Shown here piece by piece: positions 36,572 to 46,800 of a DNA stretch of 64,000 nt. Within the stretch, counting starts at the first letter, position 1. The number at the start of each line of letters is the position of its first letter. Under the pieces are notes generated by a model, which saw only the letters and a program-made list of their open reading frames with translations, was not told the origin of the DNA and made no database searches. The DNA comes from DRQF01 sp964559135 (GTDB taxonomy: Bacteria > Planctomycetota > GCA-002687715 > DRQF01): the NCBI GenBank assembly GCA_964559135.1, contig CAZLGG010000004.1:21491-85490 (forward strand), given 5' to 3'. Position numbers and translations under genes: made by a program.

Positions 36572-38776
36572 CTACTTCTTGACGTCCTCGGGCTTGGACT
36601 CGTCCTTGGGGTTCTCGCTGGCGCGCTTCGCCTTCTGGATGGCCTTCTGCCTCTCCTCGAGGCGCCGCTTGCGTTCAGCTTCGAGGCGCTTGCGGCTCTC
36701 TTCCGCCTTGCGTTCGTCCTCGCGCCGTTGAGCGATCTCCTTGTCGAGTTCCGCCGCGACGAGTTTGAAATCACCATTCTTCAGGTGCTCGTAGTCCCAC
36801 ATCGAGGGTTTGTGCTCCGCGGCCGCATTTTTGCGTTGGAGAGCGAACTCGGCCTGAGCCAAAAGCGAGGGGCGAAGGAAGATCTCCTCGTCGGAGGGGA
36901 CCTTCTTGGCTTCGAGTTTGGCAATGCCTTCGAATCCTGGATAGGCGACCGACTTCACGGACTCGGAGACCGTCCCGGGTTCGATGAATTTGTCGGCGGC
37001 GGCCTGATCGTGAAGCACGCGGAATTCGCGACGGAGGAAACTCCGAGCCATGTCTTCGGCCGTCACCTTTTCCTTGTCGAGGACCGGCTCGCGCACGGCC
37101 TCGTAGGGGAGGAAGAAACCTTCCTCGACCACCAACGCATCCGACGCCTCGGAGAGAGCCGCATCGAAGGCCTCGCCGCGATACTTCTCCTTCTCCTCGT
37201 CGATCCGGGCCTTCGCCTCCTCGTCCTTTTGCTTTTTGATCTCTTCGATCCGGGCCTTGTCCTTCTCGGGATCGAGCCCCTGGATCTCTTCCTGGGTCTC
37301 CTTCGCGATGTCGGCCTTCACGGTGGCGGCGAAGTCTTTCACCTTCTCATCCAGGACCTGATCCATCGCCTTTTGGAAACCCTCGATGGCCGCCGTACGC
37401 AGCTTTTCGGCCTCCTTGGCTTCGAAATCCTTCGCGACATCGTCGCGGACGGCATTCAACACCGGAATAGGACTCAAATCCTTGTCCACGAGGCGCCAGA
37501 TCGACCCGTGCTTTCCGACGACGTCGACCACCCCCTGATCGAAGGGATCGGTCTCAGGAGTGACCACGTTGCGCATCGTCAAGAGCGTGCCCGGCTTCAG
37601 TCCCTGAAGCTGGAACGGATAGGTTCCGGGCACGTCGGGATGGTTGGTGAGGTCCTGAAGGGTCACCTTGCTGAACTTGAAATAGGAGAGATTGTTTTTC
37701 TTGGCGACGGCCGCGAGGTCGATCGGCTTTCCGGCCGCACTCGTCTTCACGAGTTCATCGTGGACCTTCTTGAGCAGCTCGAGGATCTTCCACTCCTCGA
37801 TGAATCGCTGCTTGCGCTTCTCGAAAACCTCGTCGATGTCGGCATCTTTGTCGATTCCATACTCTTCCCGGTGGCGATCGGCGCGACCCTTCAACTTGGC
37901 CAGAACGGCGTCGTCCGGTTCGAACTCCTGGGTGAGTTCCTCCAAGGACGTCTTGCTGATGGGATTGACCTTTTTGAAATCGTCGTCGAGAACCGCGTCG
38001 TCCTTATACTTGTCCTTCCCGAAGAGAAAGCCCACGTACTCGGCCGTCAAGAGCGCGCCTCCCTTGTGGAAACGTTTTTTCTCATCGTCGGTGAGGCTTT
38101 TCCAATACTCTTCGAGCTTCGCCAAGGATTCGGCCGAGTCATCGCCATTCTCGTCCTTTTCGAGCTTGCTCTTTGCTTCGAACGTGGCGGGATCGAAGAT
38201 GACACCCTTGAGTTTGATCTTCTGAAACTGTTTCTGGTACTGCTCGAAGATCTCTTGGCTCGAGAGGAGTCCGATGGCCCGATCGATCTCGCGCATGAGC
38301 TTCGCCAGGCGAGCGTCCTCACGGAGCGCCGCTTCGAAAGAAGAGGGAGTCCGGCGATAGACTCTGTTGCAGAACTGGATGTAGGCCTGAGGATCGAACT
38401 TCCCGTCGTTGGCCTGGGCGATCGTCTCCCGCACTTCCTTGTCCAGGATCTCCTGGAATTCCTCCTCACTGAGATGGATGCCGGCCGCGTCGACCAGTCG
38501 CTCTCGGATGAGACGGGCCAGCAGATTGGCTTGGCGCTCCTCGAGGTCCTCCGTCGAGCCACCGAGAGAACCGCTCGCATAGAGGTCGCGTCGTGTGATC
38601 TCGTGCTTTTCCCCATCGACGACGAACGAGGCCACGACCTCCTTCGCCTTGATTTCGTCCTTGGAAGGGCCTTGGACCCACTGGACGACGAAAACCCAGA
38701 CACCGAACCCGGCCATCGCGAACAAGACGGCGATCAGGATGGGAGTTCGGTACTTCTCCATGAATTGGAAGATCAT
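36572..38776 (-). CDS. Membrane-anchored SurA/PpiD-like periplasmic chaperone
   Basis: This is a 734-residue protein. The N-terminal membrane anchor (TPILIAVLFAMAGFGVWVFVVQW, about residues 11-33) is followed by a SurA_N-type chaperone region with ARLIRERLVDAAGIHLSEEEFQEILD. The middle has a divergent parvulin-like segment (LQGLKPGTLLTMRNVVTPET, then GSIWRLVDK). The C-terminus is extremely charged (EIAQRREDERKAEESRKRL to SKPEDVKK), a probable coiled coil. It resembles PpiD in layout. Because the parvulin part is poorly conserved, isomerase activity is doubtful. It probably helps fold secreted or outer membrane proteins. Confidence 0.75.
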   Translation of the reverse strand: MIFQFMEKYRTPILIAVLFAMAGFGVWVFVVQWVQGPSKDEIKAKEVVASFVVDGEKHEITRRDLYASGSLGGSTEDLEERQANLLARLIRERLVDAAGIHLSEEEFQEILDKEVRETIAQANDGKFDPQAYIQFCNRVYRRTPSSFEAALREDARLAKLMREIDRAIGLLSSQEIFEQYQKQFQKIKLKGVIFDPATFEAKSKLEKDENGDDSAESLAKLEEYWKSLTDDEKKRFHKGGALLTAEYVGFLFGKDKYKDDAVLDDDFKKVNPISKTSLEELTQEFEPDDAVLAKLKGRADRHREEYGIDKDADIDEVFEKRKQRFIEEWKILELLKKVHDELVKTSAAGKPIDLAAVAKKNNLSYFKFSKVTLQDLTNHPDVPGTYPFQLQGLKPGTLLTMRNVVTPETDPFDQGVVDVVGKHGSIWRLVDKDLSPIPVLNAVRDDVAKDFEAKEAEKLRTAAIEGFQKAMDQVLDEKVKDFAATVKADIAKETQEEIQGLDPEKDKARIEEIKKQKDEEAKARIDEEKEKYRGEAFDAALSEASDALVVEEGFFLPYEAVREPVLDKEKVTAEDMARSFLRREFRVLHDQAAADKFIEPGTVSESVKSVAYPGFEGIAKLEAKKVPSDEEIFLRPSLLAQAEFALQRKNAAAEHKPSMWDYEHLKNGDFKLVAAELDKEIAQRREDERKAEESRKRLEAERKRRLEERQKAIQKAKRASENPKDESKPEDVKK

Positions 38777-38975
38777 GGACGTGCTTCCTCTTTTTCTGTG
38801 GACCGTGGGAAACGGGGTCGACGGACCCGTCCCGAAGTCCTCTTATCGGCGAAGGTTGCGGATTATAAGCGTAGGCATCGATCGGACAAGGAAAACCCCG
38901 GAGACTCCGGTGGAAGCCTGGGCACGGAAATCATTTATACACAATGGCTTATGCCCGCCTCCGCGAGGCCCGGGT

Positions 38976-39560
38976 TCAGAGATCTCGGCCGCGCGGCAAG
39001 TCCTTGAGGTTCTTGAGCCCGAAATGCTCGAGAAAACGACGGGTGGTGCCGTACTGAAACGGGCGCCCGGGGAGGTCCACTCGTCCCACCACCTTCACCA
39101 TCTTGCGATCCATGAGGTTGCGAATCAGTTGACCGGACCCCACGCCGCGGATGGCGTCCACCTCGGCGCGGGTGATGGGCTGCTTGTAAGCGATGATCGC
39201 GAGAGTCTCCAACCCGGCAGCGGTGATACGTTCCTCGGTCCGGGTCCGTCCAAGCTTCTGCACCCATTCCCAAAGCTCCTCGCGAGAGACGATCTGAAAA
39301 CCACCGGAGACCTCCTGAAGAAGGATGCCCGAGCCCTCGGCCTCATAGCGCTCCTGCAGCGCGGACAGGGCGGCACGGATCTCGTCGTTCGGGACGTCGT
39401 CATCCGGGAGAATCTTGCGAAGCGCTCGGAAGGTCAAGACGTCGGGGGAAGCGAAGAGCAAGGCCTCCACGACGGCGCGGACACGGGCCGCGGGCCAGGG
39501 TTGGGACTCCTCAACGTCCCGCGCTTCGTTTTCGGTGGATTCGGCTGATGCGTCACTCAT
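38976..39560 (-). CDS. scpB: SMC-Scp complex subunit ScpB
   Basis: The 194-residue protein has the two winged-helix parts of ScpB: VVEALLFASPDVLTFRALRKILPD, then GFQIVSREELWEWVQKL and the conserved AAGLETLAIIAYKQPITRAEVDAIRGV. It ends with VDLPGRPFQYGTTRRFLEHFGL. ScpB dimers bind ScpA and SMC and organise chromosome segregation. scpA is not nearby. The start at 39560 or 39569 cannot be separated by a ribosome-binding site. Confidence 0.94.
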   Translation of the reverse strand: MSDASAESTENEARDVEESQPWPAARVRAVVEALLFASPDVLTFRALRKILPDDDVPNDEIRAALSALQERYEAEGSGILLQEVSGGFQIVSREELWEWVQKLGRTRTEERITAAGLETLAIIAYKQPITRAEVDAIRGVGSGQLIRNLMDRKMVKVVGRVDLPGRPFQYGTTRRFLEHFGLKNLKDLPRGRDL

Positions 39561-39605
39561 GGCGAACATTGTACCGGAACGGGGGTCACTGTCCGTCCCA
39601 CCATC

Positions 39606-40616
39606 TCAGCGCCCCTGCACCTGGATCTTCGTCATCCGCTCCACCCGGAGCTGCCACATGTACCATTCATCTTCGCTCATGGGGCGTGTGGTCAACCCGT
39701 GGACGATCTCATCCTCGACATCCCGGTAGGAGGTCTTCCGGCCCTTGTGGCGCTCCACGATTCTCACGATCTGGTACCGCCGCCGACCCACCGCATCGCG
39801 CGCCTCGATGACCGAACTGACGCTGCCCACGGGGAGATCGAATGCCACCCGCTCGAGGGCTGGATTCAGTGCCAACCTCCAGACGGGGAACATCAATCCA
39901 CCGTTCTCCGCCGAGGGATGGATGCTGTAGGTCCGAGCGAGCGCGGCGAAGTCAGCACCGTCCTCGAGCATGGCTCGGATCTTTCGAGCCTGGACCGGAT
40001 CGGTGAGACTGATGATGCGAAAACGGACCCGATCCTCGAGGATTTCCTGATACCGAACGAGCCGCGAGAGCAACCGCTTCGATCGCTCGCGATTGCGGGC
40101 GACCCTTTCGTACTCCGTGAGCCCCTGACCGGTTTTCCGCAACAACCACGTTTCGAGATCGAGAGCGCGGCCGGTTTCCAGGCGAGCCCGCTCGCGCATC
40201 TGCTTCTCTTGGCCCGCCCACCAACGGTCGATCTCGTCTTCATCGACGCGGATGCCGTACTTGGCGACCTCGACGGCGAGAACCCGGTTCGACAGCATGA
40301 CCGCGATGGAGGATCTCACCTTCTCGGGAAACGTCTGGAGCATGTAGTCGTAGACCTGGCTTTTCGTCAGGTCCTCGCTCCCCACGCTGGCCACGACGGC
40401 ATCGCCGCCCTTGGGAAACTCCAAGAAATCAGGACCGTCGCCGCGGTGGACATCGATGCTGCGCAGCGACGCGGCGGGGTCTTCCGAGGTCATGGACGGG
40501 GCTTCGGCCACGGGATCGCGAGGCGCCTCGGATTCCCCCTCCTCCACCTCGCCCCAGATCGGGGCACTGCGACAGGAAACCAGACACAAAAGACATGCGG
40601 CAAGAAGGTACTTCAT
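39606..40616 (-). CDS. Parvulin-type peptidyl-prolyl isomerase lipoprotein
   Basis: The 336-residue protein has signal peptide MKYLLAACLLCLVSC with Cys15 as the lipidated residue. After an acidic linker comes a SurA_N-like region with SSIAVMLSNRVLAVEVAKYGIRVDEDEIDRW and a C-terminal parvulin domain (DGADFAALARTYSIHPSAENGGLMFPVWR, VGSVSSVIEARD, YQIVRIVERHKG). It should sit at the outer face of a membrane and catalyse prolyl isomerisation in exported proteins. The upstream 117 bases in the same frame are not conserved, so the ATG at 40616 is preferred. Confidence 0.85.
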   Translation of the reverse strand: MKYLLAACLLCLVSCRSAPIWGEVEEGESEAPRDPVAEAPSMTSEDPAASLRSIDVHRGDGPDFLEFPKGGDAVVASVGSEDLTKSQVYDYMLQTFPEKVRSSIAVMLSNRVLAVEVAKYGIRVDEDEIDRWWAGQEKQMRERARLETGRALDLETWLLRKTGQGLTEYERVARNRERSKRLLSRLVRYQEILEDRVRFRIISLTDPVQARKIRAMLEDGADFAALARTYSIHPSAENGGLMFPVWRLALNPALERVAFDLPVGSVSSVIEARDAVGRRRYQIVRIVERHKGRKTSYRDVEDEIVHGLTTRPMSEDEWYMWQLRVERMTKIQVQGR

Positions 40617-40695
40617 GAGGAAACGGTGGCATCGGGAGACGCAACGCGCAAGGGGGACCGGAACCCTACCGACGGGACCGGCGCCGAGGGAGGAT

Positions 40696-42162
40696 TCACC
40701 TGAAGTTGATGGTGCGATCGCCCTTGTTTCCATGGCAACGCGGGCAAGTCCGCCTCACGATGCCCCCCTGGCTTCCCAACTCTTTGATGCTCCCGGTCGC
40801 CCCGCAGGTCGGACAGGGGCGCATGAAGGTGTTCAGCACCTCGAATTTCTTGGCGTTCTCCGCGAAATAGGCCCTGAGGAAAAAACTCCGTTGGATCATG
40901 CTGGCCCGCACCCACCACTGCTCCTTCGTCACGAGCTTCTTCTTCTGAGGCTGCGCCTGGGGCTGGTTTCTCCCACCCCGGCGGTTCCGCCGCAAGCGAT
41001 TGATGAGTTCTTGGACCTGGCGATTCCCGCCGCCGCTACCGTCGCCAACCTTCTTCTCTCCCATGACGACGAAAGTCCCGGAACCGTAGCTGGCCGTCCG
41101 GCGGGCTCCCTTGGGGCGATCCTCCCACATTTTCTCGACCTCCTTCTTCGGGTCGAGGGAGAACTTCTTCGCGATGGCCTCGACGACGTCCTTGTGCAAC
41201 TGGGAGCGCACATAGCTCATCGCCTTGTCGATCGAGACGCGCTTTTCCTTGTCGCCACTGCCGATGTTCTTGTCGGAAGCCACCTTCCGAATGAGACGAT
41301 CGACCTGCCGCCGATACTCTCGAGCCACCTGTTGGCGAAAATACCCCCACCGCTTCTGGAGAACGCGTTCCTTTTTCTTCTCGATCTCCTTCCGAGTGAC
41401 GGCGTCGAGATCCCCCAGAGACAGCAATTCGTCGAGCAAACTGACCGCCACGTCGAAGTGACGCCTGGCCGCTTCCAGATCCGCCTCCCGAACACCGTTG
41501 CGAATCTCCTTGCGGCGATCCAAGACCTCGAGTCGTTTCAGTTGATTCGCGACGTAGTCGGGCCGGAACTCGGAATCGATGCTCTGCACTTGCCGATAGT
41601 GCTCGACGGCCTTCGCGTACATGCCGACCTTCGCCGCCCAGCGAGCCATGGCGAATTGGGCTTGTAGGTCGTCATCGGTGGGCCGGCGCCTCTCCAATTC
41701 CTGCTGATAGAGCTCTTCCGGCGAGTAGACGTCGAACTTGCTGACGAGGCGATCCTCGATACGACGGATGGCGGACCGAAGGAACGCCGTCTCCCCTTTC
41801 ACCGTGCGAAGGTAGACACGTTCCTGATCCTCGGGGTGCGGAACGACGACACCGTCGTAATCGTCACCCTTGATCGTGTAGATCCGCTGTCCGGGCATCT
41901 GGAGGTCCGCGCCCGACAGGTCGTCGTCGAGCCCGAATTCGACGCGCAGACGTTGGCGGTCCTCTTCGCGAAGCAACTCCCAGCGGATGAACAGATGCCC
42001 ACCCGTGTCCAAACGCCGGACTTCGATCCCTTTCTCTGTTCCGGAAAGGAGTCGCACTTGCAACAGGCGGCCGTCCTTCAGAAAGATGACCTCCGCCAGG
42101 GCGGCGACACCCATCCACAGGACGAGAACCGCGGTGAGAAACAGTCTGCTACGACTCATCAT
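40696..42162 (-). CDS. Secreted or anchored protein with helical repeats and a C-terminal zinc ribbon, last gene of the pseudopilus operon
   Basis: From the ATG at 42162 the protein has 488 residues. The N-terminus (SRSRLFLTAVLVLWMGVAALA) is a signal peptide or anchor. The first part has beta-strand segments (VIFLKDGRLLQVRLLSGTEKG and a second similar block FIKGDDYDGVV-like). A TPR-like helical part follows (LQAQFAMARWAAKVGMYAKAVEHYRQ), then a long charged helix. Close to the end there are two CxxC pairs in CPTCGATGS and CPRCHGNKG, the DnaJ-type zinc-finger pattern. Its start overlaps the stop of the GspI-like gene (TAATG). I do not recognise the family; position makes it a partner of the pseudopilus machine. 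Confidence 0.65.
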   Translation of the reverse strand: MMSRSRLFLTAVLVLWMGVAALAEVIFLKDGRLLQVRLLSGTEKGIEVRRLDTGGHLFIRWELLREEDRQRLRVEFGLDDDLSGADLQMPGQRIYTIKGDDYDGVVVPHPEDQERVYLRTVKGETAFLRSAIRRIEDRLVSKFDVYSPEELYQQELERRRPTDDDLQAQFAMARWAAKVGMYAKAVEHYRQVQSIDSEFRPDYVANQLKRLEVLDRRKEIRNGVREADLEAARRHFDVAVSLLDELLSLGDLDAVTRKEIEKKKERVLQKRWGYFRQQVAREYRRQVDRLIRKVASDKNIGSGDKEKRVSIDKAMSYVRSQLHKDVVEAIAKKFSLDPKKEVEKMWEDRPKGARRTASYGSGTFVVMGEKKVGDGSGGGNRQVQELINRLRRNRRGGRNQPQAQPQKKKLVTKEQWWVRASMIQRSFFLRAYFAENAKKFEVLNTFMRPCPTCGATGSIKELGSQGGIVRRTCPRCHGNKGDRTINFR

Positions 42163-42647
42163 TAACGCTCCGTCTTGGCCCCACCGAGGGGCTCCAAGCG
42201 ACTCGAACTCTTCCGCACGAGATCTTCGAAACTCGGTCTGAGACTCATGGGGAGATAGCCCCAATCATAACCCTCCTCCTCGGAAACTCCCCGAGGAATC
42301 ACCCGTATGCGGACCAACCACCCTCGCCCGCCCTCCTCACCCGGATACGGCAGGGCGTCGACCGTGTACTCCAAGCCCTCGCGACCGGGGACAGGCTCTC
42401 GCTCCAGGTGGATCTCTCCATCCGCCCCGTCACGCGTGAGAGCCATCAGGCGCTCACGGACCGCACCATGAAGTTCGGCCTGAGCAGCGGCAGCGTCCAG
42501 TTCCACCTCGGCGTCCCGCGCAAGATTCAGTCCCGCGGAAAACAGTCCCACGATTCCGGTCATTCCCACGAGCAAGATGGAAAACGCCACCAGCAACTCG
42601 ACGAGAGTGAAGCCCGCGCAACGCGATGAATTCCGGCTCGCATTCAT
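42162..42647 (-). CDS. GspI/PilV-type minor pseudopilin
   Basis: This 161-residue protein starts with a class III signal: a short basic leader to CAG followed by FTLVELLVAFSILLVGMTGIVGLF, so prepilin peptidase would cut after Gly and leave Phe1 and Glu5. The C-terminal domain (about 60-150) is short and beta-rich with EYTVDALPYPG. It should be one of the minor tip pseudopilins. It overlaps its neighbours by ATGA upstream and TAATG downstream. Confidence 0.8.
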   Translation of the reverse strand: MNASRNSSRCAGFTLVELLVAFSILLVGMTGIVGLFSAGLNLARDAEVELDAAAAQAELHGAVRERLMALTRDGADGEIHLEREPVPGREGLEYTVDALPYPGEEGGRGWLVRIRVIPRGVSEEEGYDWGYLPMSLRPSFEDLVRKSSSRLEPLGGAKTER

Positions 42648-43894
42648 TTCACGCCCTCCCCGGCGCGCCGAAAGAAACTTCGCCCCGCCGGAACGATGAG
42701 ATCCCGCCGGAAGGAGCGTCCAGCCAGCACCGCGCTTCCGGAGACGTGGCGCGCGGGATGAGTTCCCCGGACACCGCGGCGCACCTGGAGATCGGGACCG
42801 TCGGCGGCGACGACCTCCATCCACTCGTCCTCGATGCGCAGATGCCGGGGCCCGCGTCCCGCATCGAATTCGACGAAGAGCTCGGGATCGCTGATGCGCA
42901 GACTGCGTTCGCGCGTCCCGACGTCCCCCACGAGTGCCGCCGCCGCGGCGGCACCTTCGGGGGCGAACGTGACGACGAGCCGCAGTCGCTTGGGATAGAC
43001 GTCGTCCTCGGTGTCCTGCAGGGAAGCTCCCCCGACACCCAAACCGAACGGTTCGTAGAGACCCCGGGTGCTGTCCCACCAGAGTTCGCTCCAGTCATTG
43101 GGCTTTCGTCCGAGGCCCTCACCCGAGAGAACATCCTCCTCTCGCCACTCCTTGGTGTTCTGACTCCAGCAAACGAGACCGAAATAGAGGATTCCCGTGA
43201 CGACGGGGCTTGCATGGGCCTCCAACCAGTCGGCGGTCATGACTTTCGAGGGATCCGGTTGCAAGAGGGAGCCCTTCCCTCCGATCGGCGACCGAAAGAC
43301 CCGATAGAGCGTATACGTGTGGGGCGCATCGGACGGTCCTCGATCCAGATACCAAGCCACTTCCATCAGGTTCTCGGGCGGCAACAGACCCGGTGCGGCC
43401 TGTCCGGATTGCTTCTTCGGGTCCGAGAGTGCGCCGCTCTCCTCGAGATCGTTCACGCCGTCGATGTAGGCCTCTGACCCCAGACGCGTCCCGGCGAACC
43501 GTGCGACCGTGCTCTCACGCTCGCTCCCGGGATAGGTCCTTGCGAAACGCAAAAGAAAAGACCGCGGGTCCCCGGTCGCATAGGTCTTGGTGGCAACGTT
43601 GCCCGGGTCGTCGCCCTTGGGCGCCACCAGAATCGAGACGCGATCATGGCTGAGGAAAAAGGGAGCCGTGACTCCGCCGCCATCCGGGTCGCCGATCCAG
43701 GTGCAGCGCAGGTCCTCCTCCAGGAGCCGCAGCGTCTGATCCATTTTGTCGTTCAATTCGCCCCCGCCCCTCCCGGACCGATAGATGCCCAGGCTCTGTC
43801 GCATGAGGACGAACACGAAGAGGCCGAGCACGGAGAAGATGCTCATGGCGACCATCAATTCGATGAGCGTGATGCCGGATCGTCTGCCCCTCAT
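42644..43894 (-). CDS. GspJ-type minor pseudopilin
   Basis: The 416-residue protein is longer than standard GspJ (about 200). The class III signal is RRSG followed by ITLIELMVAMSIFSVLGLFVFVLMRQSL, with Glu5 in place. The soluble part is beta-rich with EEDLRCTWIGDPDGGG, VAWYLDRGPSDAPHTYTLYRVFR and a C-terminal segment RHLRIEDEWMEVVAADGPDLQVRRG, which resembles the repeated module found in the neighbouring GspK-like protein. It should cap the pseudopilus together with the I and K proteins. Start and stop overlap both neighbours by four bases. Confidence 0.8.
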   Translation of the reverse strand: MRGRRSGITLIELMVAMSIFSVLGLFVFVLMRQSLGIYRSGRGGGELNDKMDQTLRLLEEDLRCTWIGDPDGGGVTAPFFLSHDRVSILVAPKGDDPGNVATKTYATGDPRSFLLRFARTYPGSERESTVARFAGTRLGSEAYIDGVNDLEESGALSDPKKQSGQAAPGLLPPENLMEVAWYLDRGPSDAPHTYTLYRVFRSPIGGKGSLLQPDPSKVMTADWLEAHASPVVTGILYFGLVCWSQNTKEWREEDVLSGEGLGRKPNDWSELWWDSTRGLYEPFGLGVGGASLQDTEDDVYPKRLRLVVTFAPEGAAAAAALVGDVGTRERSLRISDPELFVEFDAGRGPRHLRIEDEWMEVVAADGPDLQVRRGVRGTHPARHVSGSAVLAGRSFRRDLIVPAGRSFFRRAGEGVK

Positions 43895-46800
43895 CGCAAC
43901 GCCTCCCTCGACCCCACGATGGGCTCGGCCAAGTAGCGCAATTCGAGGTCCAAGAGTCTCGGCGTCTCCTTCCAATCGTTGCGTGTCATGTTCACAGGGT
44001 CGATGGCGTCGGGGCGATACGTGAAGAACACACGCCCCTCGAGGCCCTTGCCGCCTCGATTGAGGAGGAATCGATCGAGTTTGTCGCGCGCTCTCCCCGA
44101 TGCACTCTCCAAAAGAAGCAACTTACCGGCTGATTTCTGCGGGGGAGTATCCCAGGGGATCTCAGGATCGAAACGGAGAAGGACGTTGAGACCGATCGCC
44201 GGCTTATCGAAACGGTGATGCCAGGCGATGCCGCGGATGAAACTTCTCGCCTCCGACATGGAAAAGCCGAAGAAGGCGAGTTCGGGATCATCGGAGTTGG
44301 GCGTGTACCGGTCCCAGTATCGAAACGGCATCTCCAGGACGATCTCCGATTGGGGATGACTGCCGCGAAGCGTTCCATAGCGTCCCCGGAAGATGCCGAC
44401 GGATCGACCTGTCTTGGGGTCGTCACCCTGGGGCATGCGGAGTTCCCCTCCCTGGGACTGGACGTAATGCGCCATCTCTCGACCGACGAGCACCGTTCCG
44501 CCCTCGAAGGGGAAGTCCCGGCCGTCCTGGACGGCAATGCGGTAGTCGTCGGGCTGAAGCTCGCGGCTCAGTCGACTCACCACGCGCCAATCCAGGAACG
44601 TGATGTTGGAACCGAATCCGTGCTTTTCCGGCGTGGTCCCCATGAATCCTCGTTCGCAGTCGAGGAGCCGGGGCGGATCCCCCTGAGCCACGCCGCGATA
44701 CGCGATGATCTCGTCATCGATGAGGACGAGACCGGCATCCGTGGGCAACGTGACGCTCCCCTGGCCCACGAGCAACTCTCGCCCGTCGCTCAGCCAGTCA
44801 TTGAGTTGGTTGCTGAGATTCCCCGGCAGATCCGGAACCCACCAGGCCTGAACGATGGGGATTTCCGTCGCGCTGTCGTCCAGTCCCAGCGGAAAGGGAT
44901 CCGGAGCCCCCCCCACCGGGTTCACGAGCTGCTGGTCCCAGAGGACGAACCGTTCCTCCCTGAGTCGGGCCAGACGCACCTCGTCGAGGAGCCCTCCGCC
45001 CCGCGGACTTCCCCCCGCATCGCCGCCCACCCAGGCATCCGGGGAACGCCCCACGTTCGGCATCTCGCCGGAAGGAAACTTGACGAGGCGTGTGTATCGC
45101 CGACGATCGCGGTTGTCGAAACTCCGTCCACCCAGGGGGAGAGCGATCTGGTTGAGGCGGCCGAGAATGTTCTGCGTCAGCGCCACGAGGGGCCCGTTCG
45201 TCCACGCGACATAGAAGCGCCCCCGGAAGTCATCGACCGGCGAGATCACGGTGACGCTGTCACCGTAGCCGGCGGCGGTGGCGCCTCGAAGATTCGTGAC
45301 CGTCGTCCGGAAAACGGGAATGGCGGAATTCCCCGCGGGGTGGACCGCGGCGGAATCCGTCGGATCGAAATAGCCGAACTGGTCGGTACCGGCTTGGCTG
45401 CGGAACCGGAGTTGATTGTTCACCGTGATGGGATCCGGAGCGGGCGGCATATTCGTGGACCCACCCCCGGGATTGAAGCCCCCACCACCGTTGATTTGGT
45501 TGCGAACCGCATTGACCGCGGCCGCCAGGCGACTCCTCTCGTGGCAAAGCAACATCCCGCCCGCCCGATCCACTCCGTAGTAGGCGATCCACTCCACCCG
45601 ATGCGACGCGAAGTTCTGGAACGTGGGGCGTTGCAGTGGCTGTCCCAACTGGATGTACTCGGCTCGGGGGGTCCCGTTCGCCAGTTCCGGCTCCTTGTAG
45701 CCCTCGGCATCGGTGAGGTGGATCGAGATGGGGAAGATGGCCGCCACGCCCGGGGAATTCGGGCCGCCTCCCGTGAGGCGTGTGACGATCTTTGCCAGGG
45801 TCGCGGTGTAGAGCGTCGTGTTGGCGTTGAGGGGCAATTGGTCCGCCAACTGGGGATTGAAGGGATTCGTGACGGACGTCACGCCGGTCAACCGAGCGCC
45901 CTGTCGGCCTTGGAATCGAATGAGCTGGGCCACGGTCATGAGCTGAGTGTTGAGATTGCTGGGATTCGTCAGCCCCGACGTCGACGACGGAAACAGGGGC
46001 GCCACGATGACGGCATACCCCCCTGACGTCTGGAAGGTCTCTTGAGAGGTGGCCAATTGCCCTCCCGGAAAGGCCTCCAGGTCGATCTGGCTCACCTGGG
46101 CCAGATCCAGCACCTCGACTCCGATGCTGGTGCCGCCGATCTGAAGGCTGGCCGTGTCATTGCCCTTCACGCCGCAGAGATCGAATGGGGAGAGGCTCGA
46201 AGCAAGAACGCCCTGTCCCTCGGGCAGGACCTCGCCGGGTTGCCCCACTTGAACCGTTCGGCTGAGGACGGAGGAATAGCCGAAGAGACGGACGGTCTCG
46301 CCCGCCACGTGGGCGACGGCGCTCGTTCCCCGTGCGCCCCTGCCCTTCGGCAGGACACCTTGTGGATTGTTGAAGACGTCGAAGGTGTTGCTCCCCGCCG
46401 AGCGGGAGGCGTGGACGACTTCCGTTCCGATCCAGAATGCCCCGCTGTTGGGCCAGCCCTCGGCGTCCTCCACGGTGAAGCTCATCCCGGAGGACGACAG
46501 ACCCGATGCCAATCGGGAGACGAAGCGGTGACGTCCTCGAGCGAACCCGTCCACCAGCAAGACGAGATCCTCCGGGTGGCTTCCTCCGGCGTGGAGGCTG
46601 ATGTGATACCACGTATCGTCCTCGACGACGGCGGGAGGAGGGGACCACGTCACCTCGGCGGCTTCAACGATTCCGGTACCGGGATCGTCGATGGTGTTGT
46701 CGTGGAGACGGAAATGGAACTTCCCATCCCCCGGATTCCAACTGGCGTCGATGAAATCCATCGTCGGGTCCGGCCCCGTGATCGAGAAGAAAACGGGCGC

